Assembly: GCA_944381435.1 (NCBI GenBank)
Contig: CALWLD010000005.1
Location: 1-64,000 of the forward strand
Source of the DNA: an uncultured Clostridia bacterium
Lineage (GTDB): Bacteria > Bacillota > Clostridia > Lachnospirales > CAG-274
DNA length: 64,000 bases
Reading direction: 5' to 3'
The position numbers and the translations under genes were made by a program. Each line of letters opens with the position of its first letter. The first letter of the stretch is position 1. Positions 8,849-22,404 of this stretch are shown here, one piece after another. The notes under the pieces were generated by a model. That model worked only from the letters and a program-made list of their open reading frames with translations. It did not search any database and was not told where the DNA came from.

Positions 8849-8912
8849 AAACTAGATTTTTTTAACTAAAAGGTATATAATATATATGTTGTATATTTTA
8901 GGAGATGATGCT

Positions 8913-9173
8913 ATGAATAGTATTGCAAAAGCACTATCTAAACTTACACAAGTTGGCATAACTATGGTTGTAACTATTGGGATTTGTATTTTAGCTGGAA
9001 AATACCTTGATAAATGGCTTGGTACAAATATGATATTTTTATTTATATTTACAATACTAGGCATAGGGGCAGCCTTTAGAAACCTTTATGTAATGGTTAT
9101 GCTAGACTATAAAAAAGAAGAAAAAAAAGAACAAGCAAAACGAGAAGAAGACTATAAAAATATTAAAAAATAA
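8913..9173 (+). CDS. atpZ: AtpZ/AtpI-like F1Fo-associated membrane protein
   Basis: This 86-residue protein has two membrane helices (about residues 12-31 and 39-58 in the short form) followed by a strongly charged K/E tail. The arrangement KLTQVGITMVV, then GKYLDKWLGT, then a second helix, matches the AtpZ family, which works with AtpI in inserting c-ring subunits or moving divalent cations for the synthase. The start at ATG 8913 follows GGAG (8901-8904); a longer frame from 8886 lacks a ribosome site. A second AtpI-like gene follows 22 bases later, giving the usual Z-I pair ahead of atpB. Confidence 0.8.
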   Translation: MNSIAKALSKLTQVGITMVVTIGICILAGKYLDKWLGTNMIFLFIFTILGIGAAFRNLYVMVMLDYKKEEKKEQAKREEDYKNIKK

Positions 9174-9195
9174 TACTATTTATTAGGAGAAACAT

Positions 9196-9558
9196 ATGAA
9201 TCTATCTAATACATTAAAACAAATAATAATAACAACTATTGCCTTGTTTTTTATAATAACAGGTATTAGTGTTTTTATTGTAAAAGATATAAAAAGTTTT
9301 ATTATAGGGCTTTTGTTTGGTACAATATTTTCTATATTAAAGCTTATACTTTTAGAAAAAACTTTAAACAAGGCAATGGGTATGTCTAGCTCAAAGGCTA
9401 TAAATTACACTAGAATACATTACACCCTTAGGTTTTTCTTAACCTTTGTTGTCCTTTTTGTAGGCTATTTAAGAGGGTTTGATATTATAGGAGTTGTAAT
9501 AGGTATTTTGCTAACAACCCCAGCTGTTTATATTGTAAATTTTAAAAATAAAGCTTAA
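9196..9558 (+). CDS. atpI: ATP synthase subunit I (AtpI family)
   Basis: The 120-residue protein has four predicted membrane helices and little else. It fits the ATP synthase I family: an N-terminal helix, a GLLFGTIFSILKLILL segment, a KAINYTRIHYTLRFFLTF segment with the basic residues between helices, and a C-terminal helix. These proteins act in assembly of the c ring and are not part of the finished enzyme. It lies between atpZ and the promoter of atpBEFHAGDC, from which it is separated by 382 bases of repeat-rich DNA, so it may be transcribed with atpZ as a separate unit. Confidence 0.8.
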   Translation: MNLSNTLKQIIITTIALFFIITGISVFIVKDIKSFIIGLLFGTIFSILKLILLEKTLNKAMGMSSSKAINYTRIHYTLRFFLTFVVLFVGYLRGFDIIGVVIGILLTTPAVYIVNFKNKA

Positions 9559-9589
9559 TATACACAAATTGTTAAAAAAATTCAATACA

Positions 9590-9735
9590 GATATAAATTT
9601 TATTAACATAAAATTTAATAATAAAATCAGTGAAAGATATAAATTTTATTAACATAAAATTTAATCTAGTATAAATTTTACTTTGTAAAATAATAAATCA
9701 AGGAAAGATATAAATTTTACTTTGTAAAATTTAAT
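9590..9735. repeat. Four iterated small palindromes ahead of the atp promoter
   Basis: Two perfect 30-base copies lie at 9590-9619 and 9636-9665, each able to fold as AAATTTTAT-TAAC-ATAAAATTT. Two related units (ATAAATTTTACTTTGTAAAAT) follow at about 9668-9700 and 9707-9735. They end six bases before the -35 box of the atp promoter. They could be a binding array for a regulator or an AT-rich upstream element. Together with the next entry they account for the 382-base gap between atpI and atpB; the rest, 9771-9930, is plain AT-rich leader. Confidence 0.7.
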
Positions 9736-9740
9736 CTATA

Positions 9741-9770
9741 TTGACAATTTTATAACAAAGAGTGTATAAT
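9741..9770 (+). promoter_or_regulatory. Promoter of atpBEFHAGDC
   Basis: TTGACA at 9741-9746 and TATAAT at 9765-9770 are perfect consensus boxes with an 18-base spacer. About 160 bases of AT-rich leader follow before the GGGAGG ribosome site of atpB. Confidence 0.8.
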
Positions 9771-9940
9771 ATATATTTGAAAGTTTAATTATTTTAACAT
9801 TAAAATTTATTAATATTAATTAAATAGTTTATTTAATAAAATATTTATATTTTATAATTTATAAATATTTTATTTTAAATAAATAGGCTTATTAGCCTAG
9901 TAGTTTATCTACAAAAAAAATTGAGAAGGGAGGTAAATAT

Positions 9941-10633
9941 ATGGACTTTGGTGCTAAAATTATAACCCAAATAGGCGGTGTAAACATTACACAAACAATG
10001 ATGAACACTTGGATAATAATTATTGCTCTTACAATAGTTGCTTTAATACTTAGAGCCAAGATAAACAAGTTTACAGATGTTCCTACAACTAAGCTTCAAA
10101 ACATAGTTGAGCTTATTATAGAATCTATGGAAAACTTTGTTATACAAAATATGGGTGAAAAATACAAATATTTTGGTAATTGGTTTTTTGGTGTTTTCTG
10201 TTTTGTTTTAACATCTAACTATATAGGGTTATTATCTTTTAGGTCGCCAACAGCAGACCTTGGAACAACTCTTGCTCTTGCCCTTGCTACATTTACACTT
10301 ATACACTTTATGGGTATAAAGGTAAACAAAGGGGGATATTTTAAAGGGTATATTGAACCAATGCCTGTTTTATTACCGCTTAATATTATAGGTGAAGTTG
10401 CTACTCCTGTATCTCTTAGCCTACGTTTATTTGGTAATATCTTAGGTGGTACAATAATTATGGGTCTTGTAAATCACGCTATATCACAAGGTCACGTTAT
10501 ATTACAAGTAATAGGTTTTGGTGCTATAACACCTATCTTACACGCGTATTTTGACGTGTTTGCTGGTTTTTTACAAACCTTCATTTTTGTTATACTTAGT
10601 ATGACATTTATTAAAGATAAAATTGGCGAATAA
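9941..10633 (+). CDS. atpB: ATP synthase Fo subunit a
   Basis: This 230-residue membrane protein is subunit a, which forms the ion half-channels beside the c ring. The conserved stretch PVSLSLRLFGNILGG holds the essential arginine that faces the c-subunit carboxylate, and the C-terminal HAYFDVFAGFLQTFIFVILSMTFI is the last helix pair. Five to six hydrophobic segments are visible. The start at ATG 9941 follows GGGAGG closely. It is the first gene of an eight-gene operon in the standard order. The length is on the short side of the family (about 220-270) and typical for clostridia. Given the c-subunit residues, it probably conducts sodium. Confidence 0.95.
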   Translation: MDFGAKIITQIGGVNITQTMMNTWIIIIALTIVALILRAKINKFTDVPTTKLQNIVELIIESMENFVIQNMGEKYKYFGNWFFGVFCFVLTSNYIGLLSFRSPTADLGTTLALALATFTLIHFMGIKVNKGGYFKGYIEPMPVLLPLNIIGEVATPVSLSLRLFGNILGGTIIMGLVNHAISQGHVILQVIGFGAITPILHAYFDVFAGFLQTFIFVILSMTFIKDKIGE

Positions 10634-10684
10634 AAGCCAAGTTTAAACAAATTATAATTATTAAACAATTTTTTTAAATTTTAG

Positions 10685-10951
<267 letters not shown>

Positions 10952-11011
10952 TATTAAAAAATTTTTCTATATTAATTTTTACATAGAGAAATGAAAGGAG
11001 GGCAATCTTTC

Positions 11012-11530
11012 TTGGATAGCTTTATACTTAGCTTAGACATACAGCTTTTATATACAGTTATTATTCAGTTAATATCTACAGGTATTTTATGTACTATCTT
11101 ATCAAAGCTTTTATATAAACCTGTTACAGAGTTTTTACAAAAACGTAGAGAAAGAATTGAAAATAGCATAAATGAGGCAAATGAAAAACTTGCAGATGCT
11201 GACAGTCTTAAAGCAGAATACGAAATCAAACTTAAAGAAATTGAAAAAGAAAAAGCTACTATTTTAGAAGAGGCTCGTGCTAGAGCTAAACAAAACGAGG
11301 CTTCTATAATAGAAGAGGCTAAAAAAGAAGCAGAAGCTATTAAAAACAGAGCTATGCTTGACATTCAAAGAGAACAAGAAAAAGCTAAAGAAGAAATTAG
11401 ATTACAAATTATCGAGGTATCTTCTTTAGTAGCTAGCAAATTTATTAGTGAAAACATAGGCGAAGCTGAACAAAACAAGCTTGTTGACCAAGTTATTGCA
11501 GATTTGGGGGAAGTTAAATGGCAAAATTAA
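11012..11530 (+). CDS. atpF: ATP synthase Fo subunit b
   Basis: The 172-residue protein has one N-terminal membrane helix and a long charged coiled coil (KRRERIENSINEANEKLADAD and onward) that forms the peripheral stalk. The C-terminal ASKFISENIGEAEQ part contacts the delta subunit. I place the start at TTG 11012: GGAGGG (10997-11002) lies 9 bases upstream, whereas the in-frame ATG at 10991 comes before the ribosome site and would add seven odd residues. The gene overlaps atpH by 13 bases, a coupling common in this operon. Confidence 0.92.
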   Translation: MDSFILSLDIQLLYTVIIQLISTGILCTILSKLLYKPVTEFLQKRRERIENSINEANEKLADADSLKAEYEIKLKEIEKEKATILEEARARAKQNEASIIEEAKKEAEAIKNRAMLDIQREQEKAKEEIRLQIIEVSSLVASKFISENIGEAEQNKLVDQVIADLGEVKWQN

Positions 11531-12054
11531 TTTCTAAAAGATATGCAGTTGCTCTTTTTGAATTAGCAAAAGAAACAGATAAAATGGATTTATTTAACCA
11601 GCAAGTAGAATTAATATATGATTCTATAAAAAATGATAAAGACTTTTTAACTGTTTTAAATCACCCTAGAATATCTGGCGGTGAAAAATTTAATCTTTTT
11701 CAAAACATATTTAAAGATAATATTTCAGAAGAAATTTTAGGGCTTATTTCTATTATTGTTAAGAAAAATAGAGAAACTGAAATGCTAGAAATATTAGAAA
11801 CATTTTTAGAGCTTGTAAAAGACTATAAAGGCATTACAACAGCCTATGTATATTCGGCAATAGCTCTTAAAGATGAACAATTAGCAAAAATAAAAGAAAA
11901 CTTATCTAAAAATTTAAATAAAGAAGTTATTATTAAGGCAGATGTTAAACCAGAGCTTATAGGTGGTTTAGTTATTAATGTAGATGGCAAGGTTATAGAT
12001 AACTCTATAAAATCTAACCTAGAAAACATTAAAAAACGCCTTATTAATAATTAA
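11518..12054 (+). CDS. atpH: ATP synthase F1 subunit delta
   Basis: This 178-residue protein is the delta (OSCP-like) subunit that ties the peripheral stalk to the top of F1. The pattern is typical: AKLISKRYAVALFELAKE at the start, the LNHPRISGGEKFNLFQNIF helix region, and the C-terminal AIALKDEQLAKIKENLSK followed by IKADVKPELIGGLVINVDGKVIDNS in two parts, which is the family's best conserved segment. It overlaps the end of atpF and is followed 21 bases later by atpA. Nothing unusual was seen. Confidence 0.94.
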   Translation: MAKLISKRYAVALFELAKETDKMDLFNQQVELIYDSIKNDKDFLTVLNHPRISGGEKFNLFQNIFKDNISEEILGLISIIVKKNRETEMLEILETFLELVKDYKGITTAYVYSAIALKDEQLAKIKENLSKNLNKEVIIKADVKPELIGGLVINVDGKVIDNSIKSNLENIKKRLINN

Positions 12055-12075
12055 GTAAAGGAGTGTAACCCGTAA

Positions 12076-13581
<1,506 letters not shown>

Positions 13582-13596
13582 TAAAGAGGTGATATA

Positions 13597-15869
<2,273 letters not shown>

Positions 15870-15892
15870 TATTAGCGAAAGGACGGATTGCT

Positions 15893-16297
15893 ATGGCAGA
15901 AGCAAAAATACGTGTTCGTATAGTTACTCCTACAAAGGAGCTTTACAACGATGAGGCAACTATGGTTATTATGCGTGGGTCAGAAGGTGATTTAGGTGTT
16001 TTAAAAGGACATCAACCTTTCATAACAACCCTAGACTATGGTGTTTTAAAAATTAAAAATGGCGAAGAAGAGCTAGTTTCTACTCTTTTTGGAGGCTTTG
16101 TAGATGTTACACCAGATTTAGTAACTATCCTTACAGATTCTGCTGAATGGTTAGAAGATATTGACGTTCAAAGGGCAGAAGAAGCTAAAAGAAGAGCAGA
16201 AGAAAGGCTTAATAGCAAAGATGCTAACATAGACTTTTTAAGAGCAGAGCTTGCGTTAAAGCGTGCTAACATAAGGCTTAATAGCAAAAAATATTAA
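15893..16297 (+). CDS. atpC: ATP synthase F1 subunit epsilon
   Basis: The 134-residue epsilon subunit has the N-terminal beta-sandwich (IRVRIVTPTKELYNDEATMV, then GDLGVLKGHQPFITTLDYGVL) and the C-terminal helical hairpin rich in alanine and arginine (RAEEAKRRAEERL, LRAELALKRANIRL) that can inhibit rotation. It closes the atp operon and is followed by an AT-rich hairpin at 16333-16371 that probably ends transcription. The start is ATG 15893 after AAAGGACGG. Confidence 0.94.
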   Translation: MAEAKIRVRIVTPTKELYNDEATMVIMRGSEGDLGVLKGHQPFITTLDYGVLKIKNGEEELVSTLFGGFVDVTPDLVTILTDSAEWLEDIDVQRAEEAKRRAEERLNSKDANIDFLRAELALKRANIRLNSKKY

Positions 16298-16332
16298 TTA
16301 TAAATCTTTTTAAATAAAGATATGGCTTATAA

Positions 16333-16371
16333 AAACCTAAAAAGTTATATTAATTATAGCTTTTTAGGTTT
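16333..16371 (+). terminator. Hairpin after the atp operon
   Basis: A perfect 12-base stem, AAACCTAAAAAG (16333-16344) with CTTTTTAGGTTT (16360-16371), has a 15-base loop and is followed by TAATTTGT. The stem is AT-rich and the U tract is poor, so it may be a weak terminator. Confidence 0.55.
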
Positions 16372-16393
16372 AATTTGTATTAAGGAGAAATTT

Positions 16394-16444
16394 ATGAAAA
16401 AAGGTATTATAGCACAAAAAATTGTAATAACCCATACAATATAG
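16394..16444 (+). CDS. Possible 16-residue leader peptide
   Basis: A short frame encodes MKKGIIAQKIVITHTI and stops with TAG at 16442-16444. It has a strong ribosome site (AAGGAG, 16382-16387) at correct spacing. Its last codons overlap the left arm of the hairpin that covers the ribosome site of the methyltransferase gene. That layout is the one used by leader-peptide attenuators. It could instead be a remnant or chance frame; the case rests on the good ribosome site and the hairpin. Confidence 0.45.
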   Translation: MKKGIIAQKIVITHTI

Positions 16445-16465
16445 ATTATTTTATTGTATGGGAGG
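16431..16465 (+). promoter_or_regulatory. Hairpin overlapping the methyltransferase ribosome site
   Basis: CCCATACAAT (16431-16440) pairs perfectly with ATTGTATGGG (16453-16462) over a 12-base loop. The right arm takes in the first two G of the GGAGG ribosome site (16461-16465). A ribosome stalled on the leader peptide would open the left arm and free that site. Confidence 0.5.
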
Positions 16466-16473
16466 AAATAAAA

Positions 16474-17205
16474 ATGAAAGAAAATAAATATGATAATGAA
16501 CAATTTTTTGAAAAATATAGTAAAATGAATCGTTCTATAAATGGTTTAAAAGGTGCAGGTGAATGGGAAGAGCTTAAAAAGCTTTTACCTTCATTTGAAG
16601 ATAAAAAAATATTAGATTTAGGCTGTGGATATGGCTGGCACTGTAAATATGCAGTAGATAATGGTGCTAGCTATGTTATAGGAACAGATATATCTAGAAA
16701 AATGTTAGATATAGCTAAAGAAAAAAACAACCATAAAAATATAGAATATATACAAGGTGCAATGGAAGATTTAACCTTTAAGGGACAATCTTTTGATGTA
16801 ATTATAAGCTCCCTTGCTTTTCATTATATAAAGGATTTTGATCCTTTGGTTGAAAATATAAGTAAATGGTTAAAAAAAGATGGAGAATTTATATTTTCTG
16901 TAGAGCACCCTGTTTTTACATCTTATGGTACACAAGATTTTATTTATGATGAAGAAGGAAATATAATATGTTTTCCTGTAGATAATTATTATTATGAAGG
17001 AAAAAGGGAAACAGCGTTTTTAGGTGAAAAGGTTATAAAATACCATAGGACAATTACAACATATATAAGCATACTTCTTAAAAATAATTTTATAATTAAA
17101 AATATAATAGAACCTATGCCATCTAAAGATATGCTAAATATACCAGGTATGTTAGACGAAATGAGAAGACCTATGATGCTTATTATAAAAGCAAAAAGGG
17201 CATAA
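16474..17205 (+). CDS. Class I SAM-dependent methyltransferase
   Basis: The 243-residue protein has the Rossmann-type methyltransferase fold. Motif I is ILDLGCGYGWHC (about 46-57), followed by the acidic ribose-binding VIGTDISRKML, the EYIQGAMEDL motif and FDVIISSLAFHYI. The C-terminal half (HPVFTSYGTQDFIYDEEGN onward) matches the SmtA/UbiE-like small-molecule methyltransferases annotated broadly in clostridia. It is not an Erm-type rRNA methyltransferase: the NLPY motif is missing. It stands alone between the atp operon and a binding-protein gene, behind a possible attenuator. Substrate unknown. Confidence 0.85.
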   Translation: MKENKYDNEQFFEKYSKMNRSINGLKGAGEWEELKKLLPSFEDKKILDLGCGYGWHCKYAVDNGASYVIGTDISRKMLDIAKEKNNHKNIEYIQGAMEDLTFKGQSFDVIISSLAFHYIKDFDPLVENISKWLKKDGEFIFSVEHPVFTSYGTQDFIYDEEGNIICFPVDNYYYEGKRETAFLGEKVIKYHRTITTYISILLKNNFIIKNIIEPMPSKDMLNIPGMLDEMRRPMMLIIKAKRA

Positions 17206-17251
17206 TTATACATTAATATACATAAAAATTTTATATTTATTAATAAAACTA

Positions 17252-17279
17252 TTGATTTTTTATTTTTTTGTAGTATAAT
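17252..17279 (+). promoter_or_regulatory. Promoter of the binding-protein gene
   Basis: TTGATT at 17252-17257 and TATAAT at 17274-17279 with a 16-base spacer, about 35 bases before the start codon at 17313. Confidence 0.55.
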
Positions 17280-17312
17280 ATAATAAAAACTATTTTTTAG
17301 GAGTGAATATAT

Positions 17313-18185
17313 ATGAAAAAATTTTTATCTTTAATCGTTGCTGCAGCGTTATCATTTTCTTTAGTAGCTTGTGGTAATGCAGGAAGCGACGCTAGCTCTT
17401 CTACAGAGGCTACAAACAGCGAAAGCCAAGCTAGCGAAGGTACACAAGCTGAAGGTGACGATTCTTTAGCTAAAATTCAAGAAAAAGGTGAGCTTGTTAT
17501 GGCTACATCTCCAGATTATCCACCTTATGAATTTAAAATTATAGAAGATGGAAAAGAAAAAATTGTAGGTTTTGATATTGCTATAGCAGAAGAGATAGCA
17601 AAAGATATGGGCGTTAAACTTCGTATTTCTGAAATGGATTTTAACGGGCTTTTACCTGCTTTAAATGCTAATAAAGCAGATATAGTTATGGCTGGTATGA
17701 CACCAGATGAAGAACGTTCTAAAGCTGTTAATTTCTCTGAGATATATTATCTTGCAGAACAAGGTATTATGGTATCTGCTGAAAATAAAGATAGCCTTAA
17801 TACTTTAGAAAGTTTTGCTGGTAAAAAAATTGGCGTTCAAAAAGGCTCTGTTCAAGAAAAAATAGCTATGGAGCAAATGCCAGATGCTAAAATTGTATCT
17901 TTAGTTAAATTACCTAACATTATTTTAGAGCTTAAATCTGGAAACATTGATGCAGCTATTGTAGAATTACCTGTTGCTAACGGATATGTAAAGCAATATC
18001 CAGAGCTTGCTATATCTGATGCTAAAGTTAAAGATGAAACAGGTGGATCTGCTATCGCTATTAAAAAAGGTAATGATGCTCTTACAGAACAAATAAACTC
18101 TACTATAAAAAGATTACAAGAAGAAGGTAGCATTGATAAGTTTGTAGTAGAAGCTAATGAACTTGTAGACGGTTTAACTGAATAA
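17313..18185 (+). CDS. Amino-acid-type ABC transporter substrate-binding lipoprotein
   Basis: The 290-residue protein is a family 3 extracellular solute-binding protein. It has a lipoprotein signal with lipobox LVAC (cysteine 20), then a serine/glutamate-rich linker, then the binding core: LVMATSPDYPPYEF, VGFDIAIAEEIAKDMGVKL, MTPDEERSKAVNFSEIYY and GKKIGVQKGSVQE. These motifs are typical of polar amino acid or cystine/lysine/arginine binders. The permease and ATPase genes that normally follow are absent: a strong hairpin terminator comes right after the stop. It must either share a transporter encoded elsewhere or act as a solitary receptor. Own promoter and terminator make it a single-gene unit. 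Confidence 0.9.
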   Translation: MKKFLSLIVAAALSFSLVACGNAGSDASSSTEATNSESQASEGTQAEGDDSLAKIQEKGELVMATSPDYPPYEFKIIEDGKEKIVGFDIAIAEEIAKDMGVKLRISEMDFNGLLPALNANKADIVMAGMTPDEERSKAVNFSEIYYLAEQGIMVSAENKDSLNTLESFAGKKIGVQKGSVQEKIAMEQMPDAKIVSLVKLPNIILELKSGNIDAAIVELPVANGYVKQYPELAISDAKVKDETGGSAIAIKKGNDALTEQINSTIKRLQEEGSIDKFVVEANELVDGLTE

Positions 18186-18229
18186 TAATTATAGTAAAAC
18201 TAAATACTAACACTAAAGTTTTTTAATAT

Positions 18230-18262
18230 AAAGAGTGAAGGAATTTTCTTCACTCTTTCTTT
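18230..18262 (+). terminator. Terminator of the binding-protein gene
   Basis: AAAGAGTGAAG (18230-18240) pairs with CTTCACTCTTT (18248-18258) over a 7-base loop and is followed by CTTT. Confidence 0.75.
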
Positions 18263-18342
18263 ATGATAACAAGATTGAGGATAATTAGGTTATTATATAA
18301 AAATAATTAATAACATAAATATTTTTATATAAATTAGAAATA

Positions 18343-18371
18343 TTGACTAATTCATACAAAAATGCTAGAAT
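18343..18371 (+). promoter_or_regulatory. Promoter of the BspA-like gene, with a long leader
   Basis: TTGACT (18343-18348), a 17-base spacer and TAGAAT (18366-18371). About 150 bases of leader follow before the AAAGGGGG ribosome site. Apart from this promoter and the preceding terminator, the 340 bases between 18186 and 18525 show nothing else. Confidence 0.6.
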
Positions 18372-18732
18372 AAAAATAACAAAGTGTAAAGGGGTGGTAA
18401 AATACTAAAAAATTTATTGCAACAAATATTTTTTATAATACTATAAATACAGAAAAGTATATAGTTTAGCTTATTTTCAGGTAGTTTATTTGTTGTATAA
18501 AAATAATATAAAAAGGGGGAAATATATGCTAAAAAATAAAATTTTATCAAGTTTTTTAGCTTGTGTAATATTTTTATCTACTGTGGCTGTACCATCTAAC
18601 TTGGTTTTAGCAGCACAGCTTGCAAATATTCAAGTTGTAGATAGTGAAGAAGGTAGTGAAACACCAAGCCAAGAAACTAGCTAAAACATAAGCGAAGAGA
18701 CATCAAGCGAAGAAAATAGTGAAAGCACAAGC

Positions 18733-18820
18733 GAAGAAATAAGCGAAGAAAGTAGCGAGACATCAAGTGAAGAAATAAGCGAAGAAAGTAGCGAGACATC
18801 AAGTGAAGAAATAAGCGAAA
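18733..18820 (+). repeat. 36-base tandem repeat coding for a Ser/Glu linker
   Basis: Two exact 36-base units (18733-18768 and 18769-18804) plus a partial third, within a wider stretch (18685-18850) of degenerate AGCGAAGAA-type repeats. They encode the SEESSETSSEEI-like linker after the signal peptide of the BspA-like gene. Confidence 0.8.
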
Positions 18821-21800
18821 GCACAAGCGAAGAAAGCATAGAGACATCAGAAAATATATTAAATGAGGATAAGATAGAAAATGATGATATGTCTCAATAT
18901 GCAAATACCAGTAACTTAATAATTGAAAATGGTATAATAAAAGGTTATAACTTAAGTTCTTCATCAATAGGTGAGTTGCATATACCAAGGTCTGTAGAAA
19001 TAGATGGTGTAGAGCAAGATATATTAGGTATAGATAATAGGGCTCTTGCAGGAATGGGTATAACAAAATTAACTTTTGCAGAAGATAGTGCTATAGAATA
19101 TATAGGAAGCTATGCTTTTGCAGAAAATGACATTACGGAGCTTATTTTACCAAATAGTATTGAGAGTATATATGATAGTGCATTTAGATCTTGTGAACTC
19201 TTAACAACTGTAGAATTAAAAGGAGCAACAATTATAGGGTTTTCTGCATTTAGAAACTGTACTCAATTAACTAATATACAGTTACCAGATAGTTTAACAA
19301 GTATAGAAGATTATGCATTTAATGGTTGTACTCAATTAACTAACATACAGTTGCCAAATAGTTTAACAAGTATAGGGTCTTATGCATTTAATGGTTGTAC
19401 TCAATTAACCAATATACAGTTACCAAATAGTTTAACAAGTATAGGGGTTTCTGCATTTGAAAATTGTAGAAAATTAGAGAGTATAGTGCTTCCAAGTAGT
19501 GTAACAAAAATAGGAAATGCTGCATTTAAAAATTGTACTCAATTAGGTAATGTAGAGATACTAAGCAATGTAACAAGCATAGGAAATGAGACATTTTATG
19601 GTTGTACTCAATTAACTAACATACAGTTACCAAATGGTTTAACAAGTATAGAATATGCTGCATTTAATGGTTGTACTCAATTAACTAGCATACAATTACC
19701 AAATAGCTTAACAAATATAGCATGGTCTGCATTTAATGGAGCTGGGTTAGAAAGTATAAAAATACCAAGTAACGTAAAATCTATAGGTTCTTATGCATTT
19801 AGTGAATGTGAAAATTTAACAAGCGTAGAGATACCAGAGGGTATAACAACTATAGAAGCGGGTTTATTTAGATTTTGTGAAAGTCTAACCAGTATAAAAA
19901 TACCAAATAGTGTAACAACTATAAAAGAAGAAGCATTTAGGTCTTGTACAGGATTAACAAGTATAAATATATCAAGCAATGTAACAAGTATAGAAAAAAA
20001 TGTATTTCAAGATAGTAGAAGTTTAACAAGTATATATATAGATCAATATATAAATGATACCAAAATTACTGAGTTTAATTGGGGTGCAAGCCAAAATACT
20101 ACTATATACTGGAAAGATACTGTTGATGATGGTGAATTTATTACAGATGGCGGATATAATTTACAAAGGTACAAAGGTACAAAAGCAAATGTTGTTATAC
20201 CAGATGGCATAACAAAGATAGGAGAATTTGCATTTAAAGGATGTAAAACTATAACCAGTGTAGAAATACCAAATGGTGTAACAGATATAGGTATTGGAGC
20301 ATTTAGTGAGTGTTATTATCTAGTAAGCATAGAAATGCCAAATAGTGTAACACATATAGGGAATGAAGCATTTAAAAGCTGCTCTAGTTTAAAAAATATA
20401 AATTTATCAAACAGTTTAACAGCTATAAGTCTAAGTACATTTGAAGGGTGTAGAGCGTTAACCAGTATAGAAATACCAAGCAGTGTAACAACTATAGAGA
20501 ATAAAGCATTTATGAACTGTATTGCGTTAGCAAATGTGGAAATGACAGATGGTTTAGTAACCATAAAATCAAATGCATTTTATAGTTGCATAAGCTTAAC
20601 CAGTATAGAAATACCAAGCACTGTAATAGATATAGGAGATAATATATTTTGGGGTTGTACAAATTTAACAAGTGTAGAAATTAAAGGAAAAGCAGATATT
20701 AAAATTCATTCTAGTGCATTTAATAAAAATTCTATTGTATATATGCAAGAATATACAATAGAAGAATTAAAGGCTAAGATTGGTTATCCTTGGAATGCTA
20801 AAGCCGTAGTAAGCAAAGGTACTTATGTATCTGAAGATAATGAGTTCTTAGTAGATATAAATGGTGAAATACTTAGTTATCTAGGTAGTAAAAGTAATAT
20901 TATAATACCAAATAAAATAAACACAATAGATGGCAATGAGATAGAAATAAAAGCTATAGGTATAAAGGTATTTGATGGTTATATTAGCTTAGAAAGCATA
21001 GAGATACCAGAAGGCATAACAAGCATAGGAGAATTTGCATTTAGAAACTGCTCTAATTTAAAAAGTATAAAGATACCAGAAGGTGTAACAAGCATATGAC
21101 AATATGCATTCGTATATTGTTATAATCTAGAAAGTGCAGAAATACCAAGTACTTTAGAAAGTATACCAAATCATACGTTTTCATATTGTAAGAAATTAAA
21201 AACTGTAGAAATATCAAAAGGTATAAAAAGCATAGGACAGCAGGCATTTGAAGGCTGTAATTTAGAAACTATTGAAATACCAAATAGTGTAACAGAGATA
21301 GGTAACTTTGCATTTTCAAATTGTACAGGTTTAAAAAGTGTGAAATTATCTGAAAATATAACAGTTATAAGCACTGCTTTATTTAGATGGTGTAGTAGCC
21401 TAGAAACTATAGAAATACCAGAGGGTGTAAAAACTATAAATAGTGAAGCATTTAAAGGTTGTACAAATTTAAGAATTGTAGAATTACCAAGCACTTTAAC
21501 CCAAATAGACTATGATGCATTTCAAAATACCTCAAATATAGAAGAGGTATATGTAAAAAAAGAGAAAGGTACAATTGATTTTACTAATACAGGAATAAAA
21601 GAAAAAGATGTACTTTACCTAGGACGATTTGTAGAAATAAATTATGAGGTATCTAGAAAAGATGGTAATAATTTTATAATATATGTTTCTTATAATGGAC
21701 ATAAGGAGATATTAACTAAAATAGAGGCTACAGGAAGACAAGACTATATACCAAATAATACAATTTTTTATGATGAAAACTATGAATATAACATAAAAGA

Positions 21801-22404
21801 TTTAAGAACACTTCAAGATAACTCATATGAATTCTATGCTAGTGGTGAATTTAAAAATAACCCACAGCATTTAAGAAGATTTGGAGTTAGCACGAATATA
21901 ACAGGTTTTGTAAATTATATTGATGAAAATGGAAATCATTTAAACATAAGAGCAGACCTAAAACACTATGAAAAAGGTGAAAAAATAAATTTAACTAAAG
22001 AAATACCAAATGGAACTGGGACATTTGTAGGTTGGGCAACATATCCAAATGCATCAATAGATGATGTTGTAACAGATGTATATATGAATGATACAAACAT
22101 TAATTTATATCCTGTATATCAACCAGTAGTTTCTGCAACAATCAATTTAGATTATAACTATCCACAAGGACAAAGCAAAGTTGTAACAGAAAACACATAT
22201 ATAGGAGCAAAATATAAATTACCAACAGTAGCAGAAGATAACAATCTAACTATTGAAGGATATACATTTAAAGGTTGGAGCTTATAAAAAGGTAGCACAA
22301 GCTATATGGATACAATAAATATAGATAAAGATGGTATAACTGTATATGCTAACTGGGAAAAGGTACAAAAACCAACAGAGCCACCAGTAAATCCAACAGA
22401 CCCA

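Noticed and set aside
16474-17205. Erm-type rRNA methyltransferase, suggested by the attenuator-like leader
   Set aside because: The protein lacks the Erm catalytic NLPY-type motif and looks like a small-molecule methyltransferase.
18685-18850. CRISPR-like array in the repeats after 18.7 kb, and in those at 9.6 kb
   Set aside because: Units are adjoining or irregular with no unique spacers, and the 18.7 kb repeats are in frame coding sequence; no cas genes are present.
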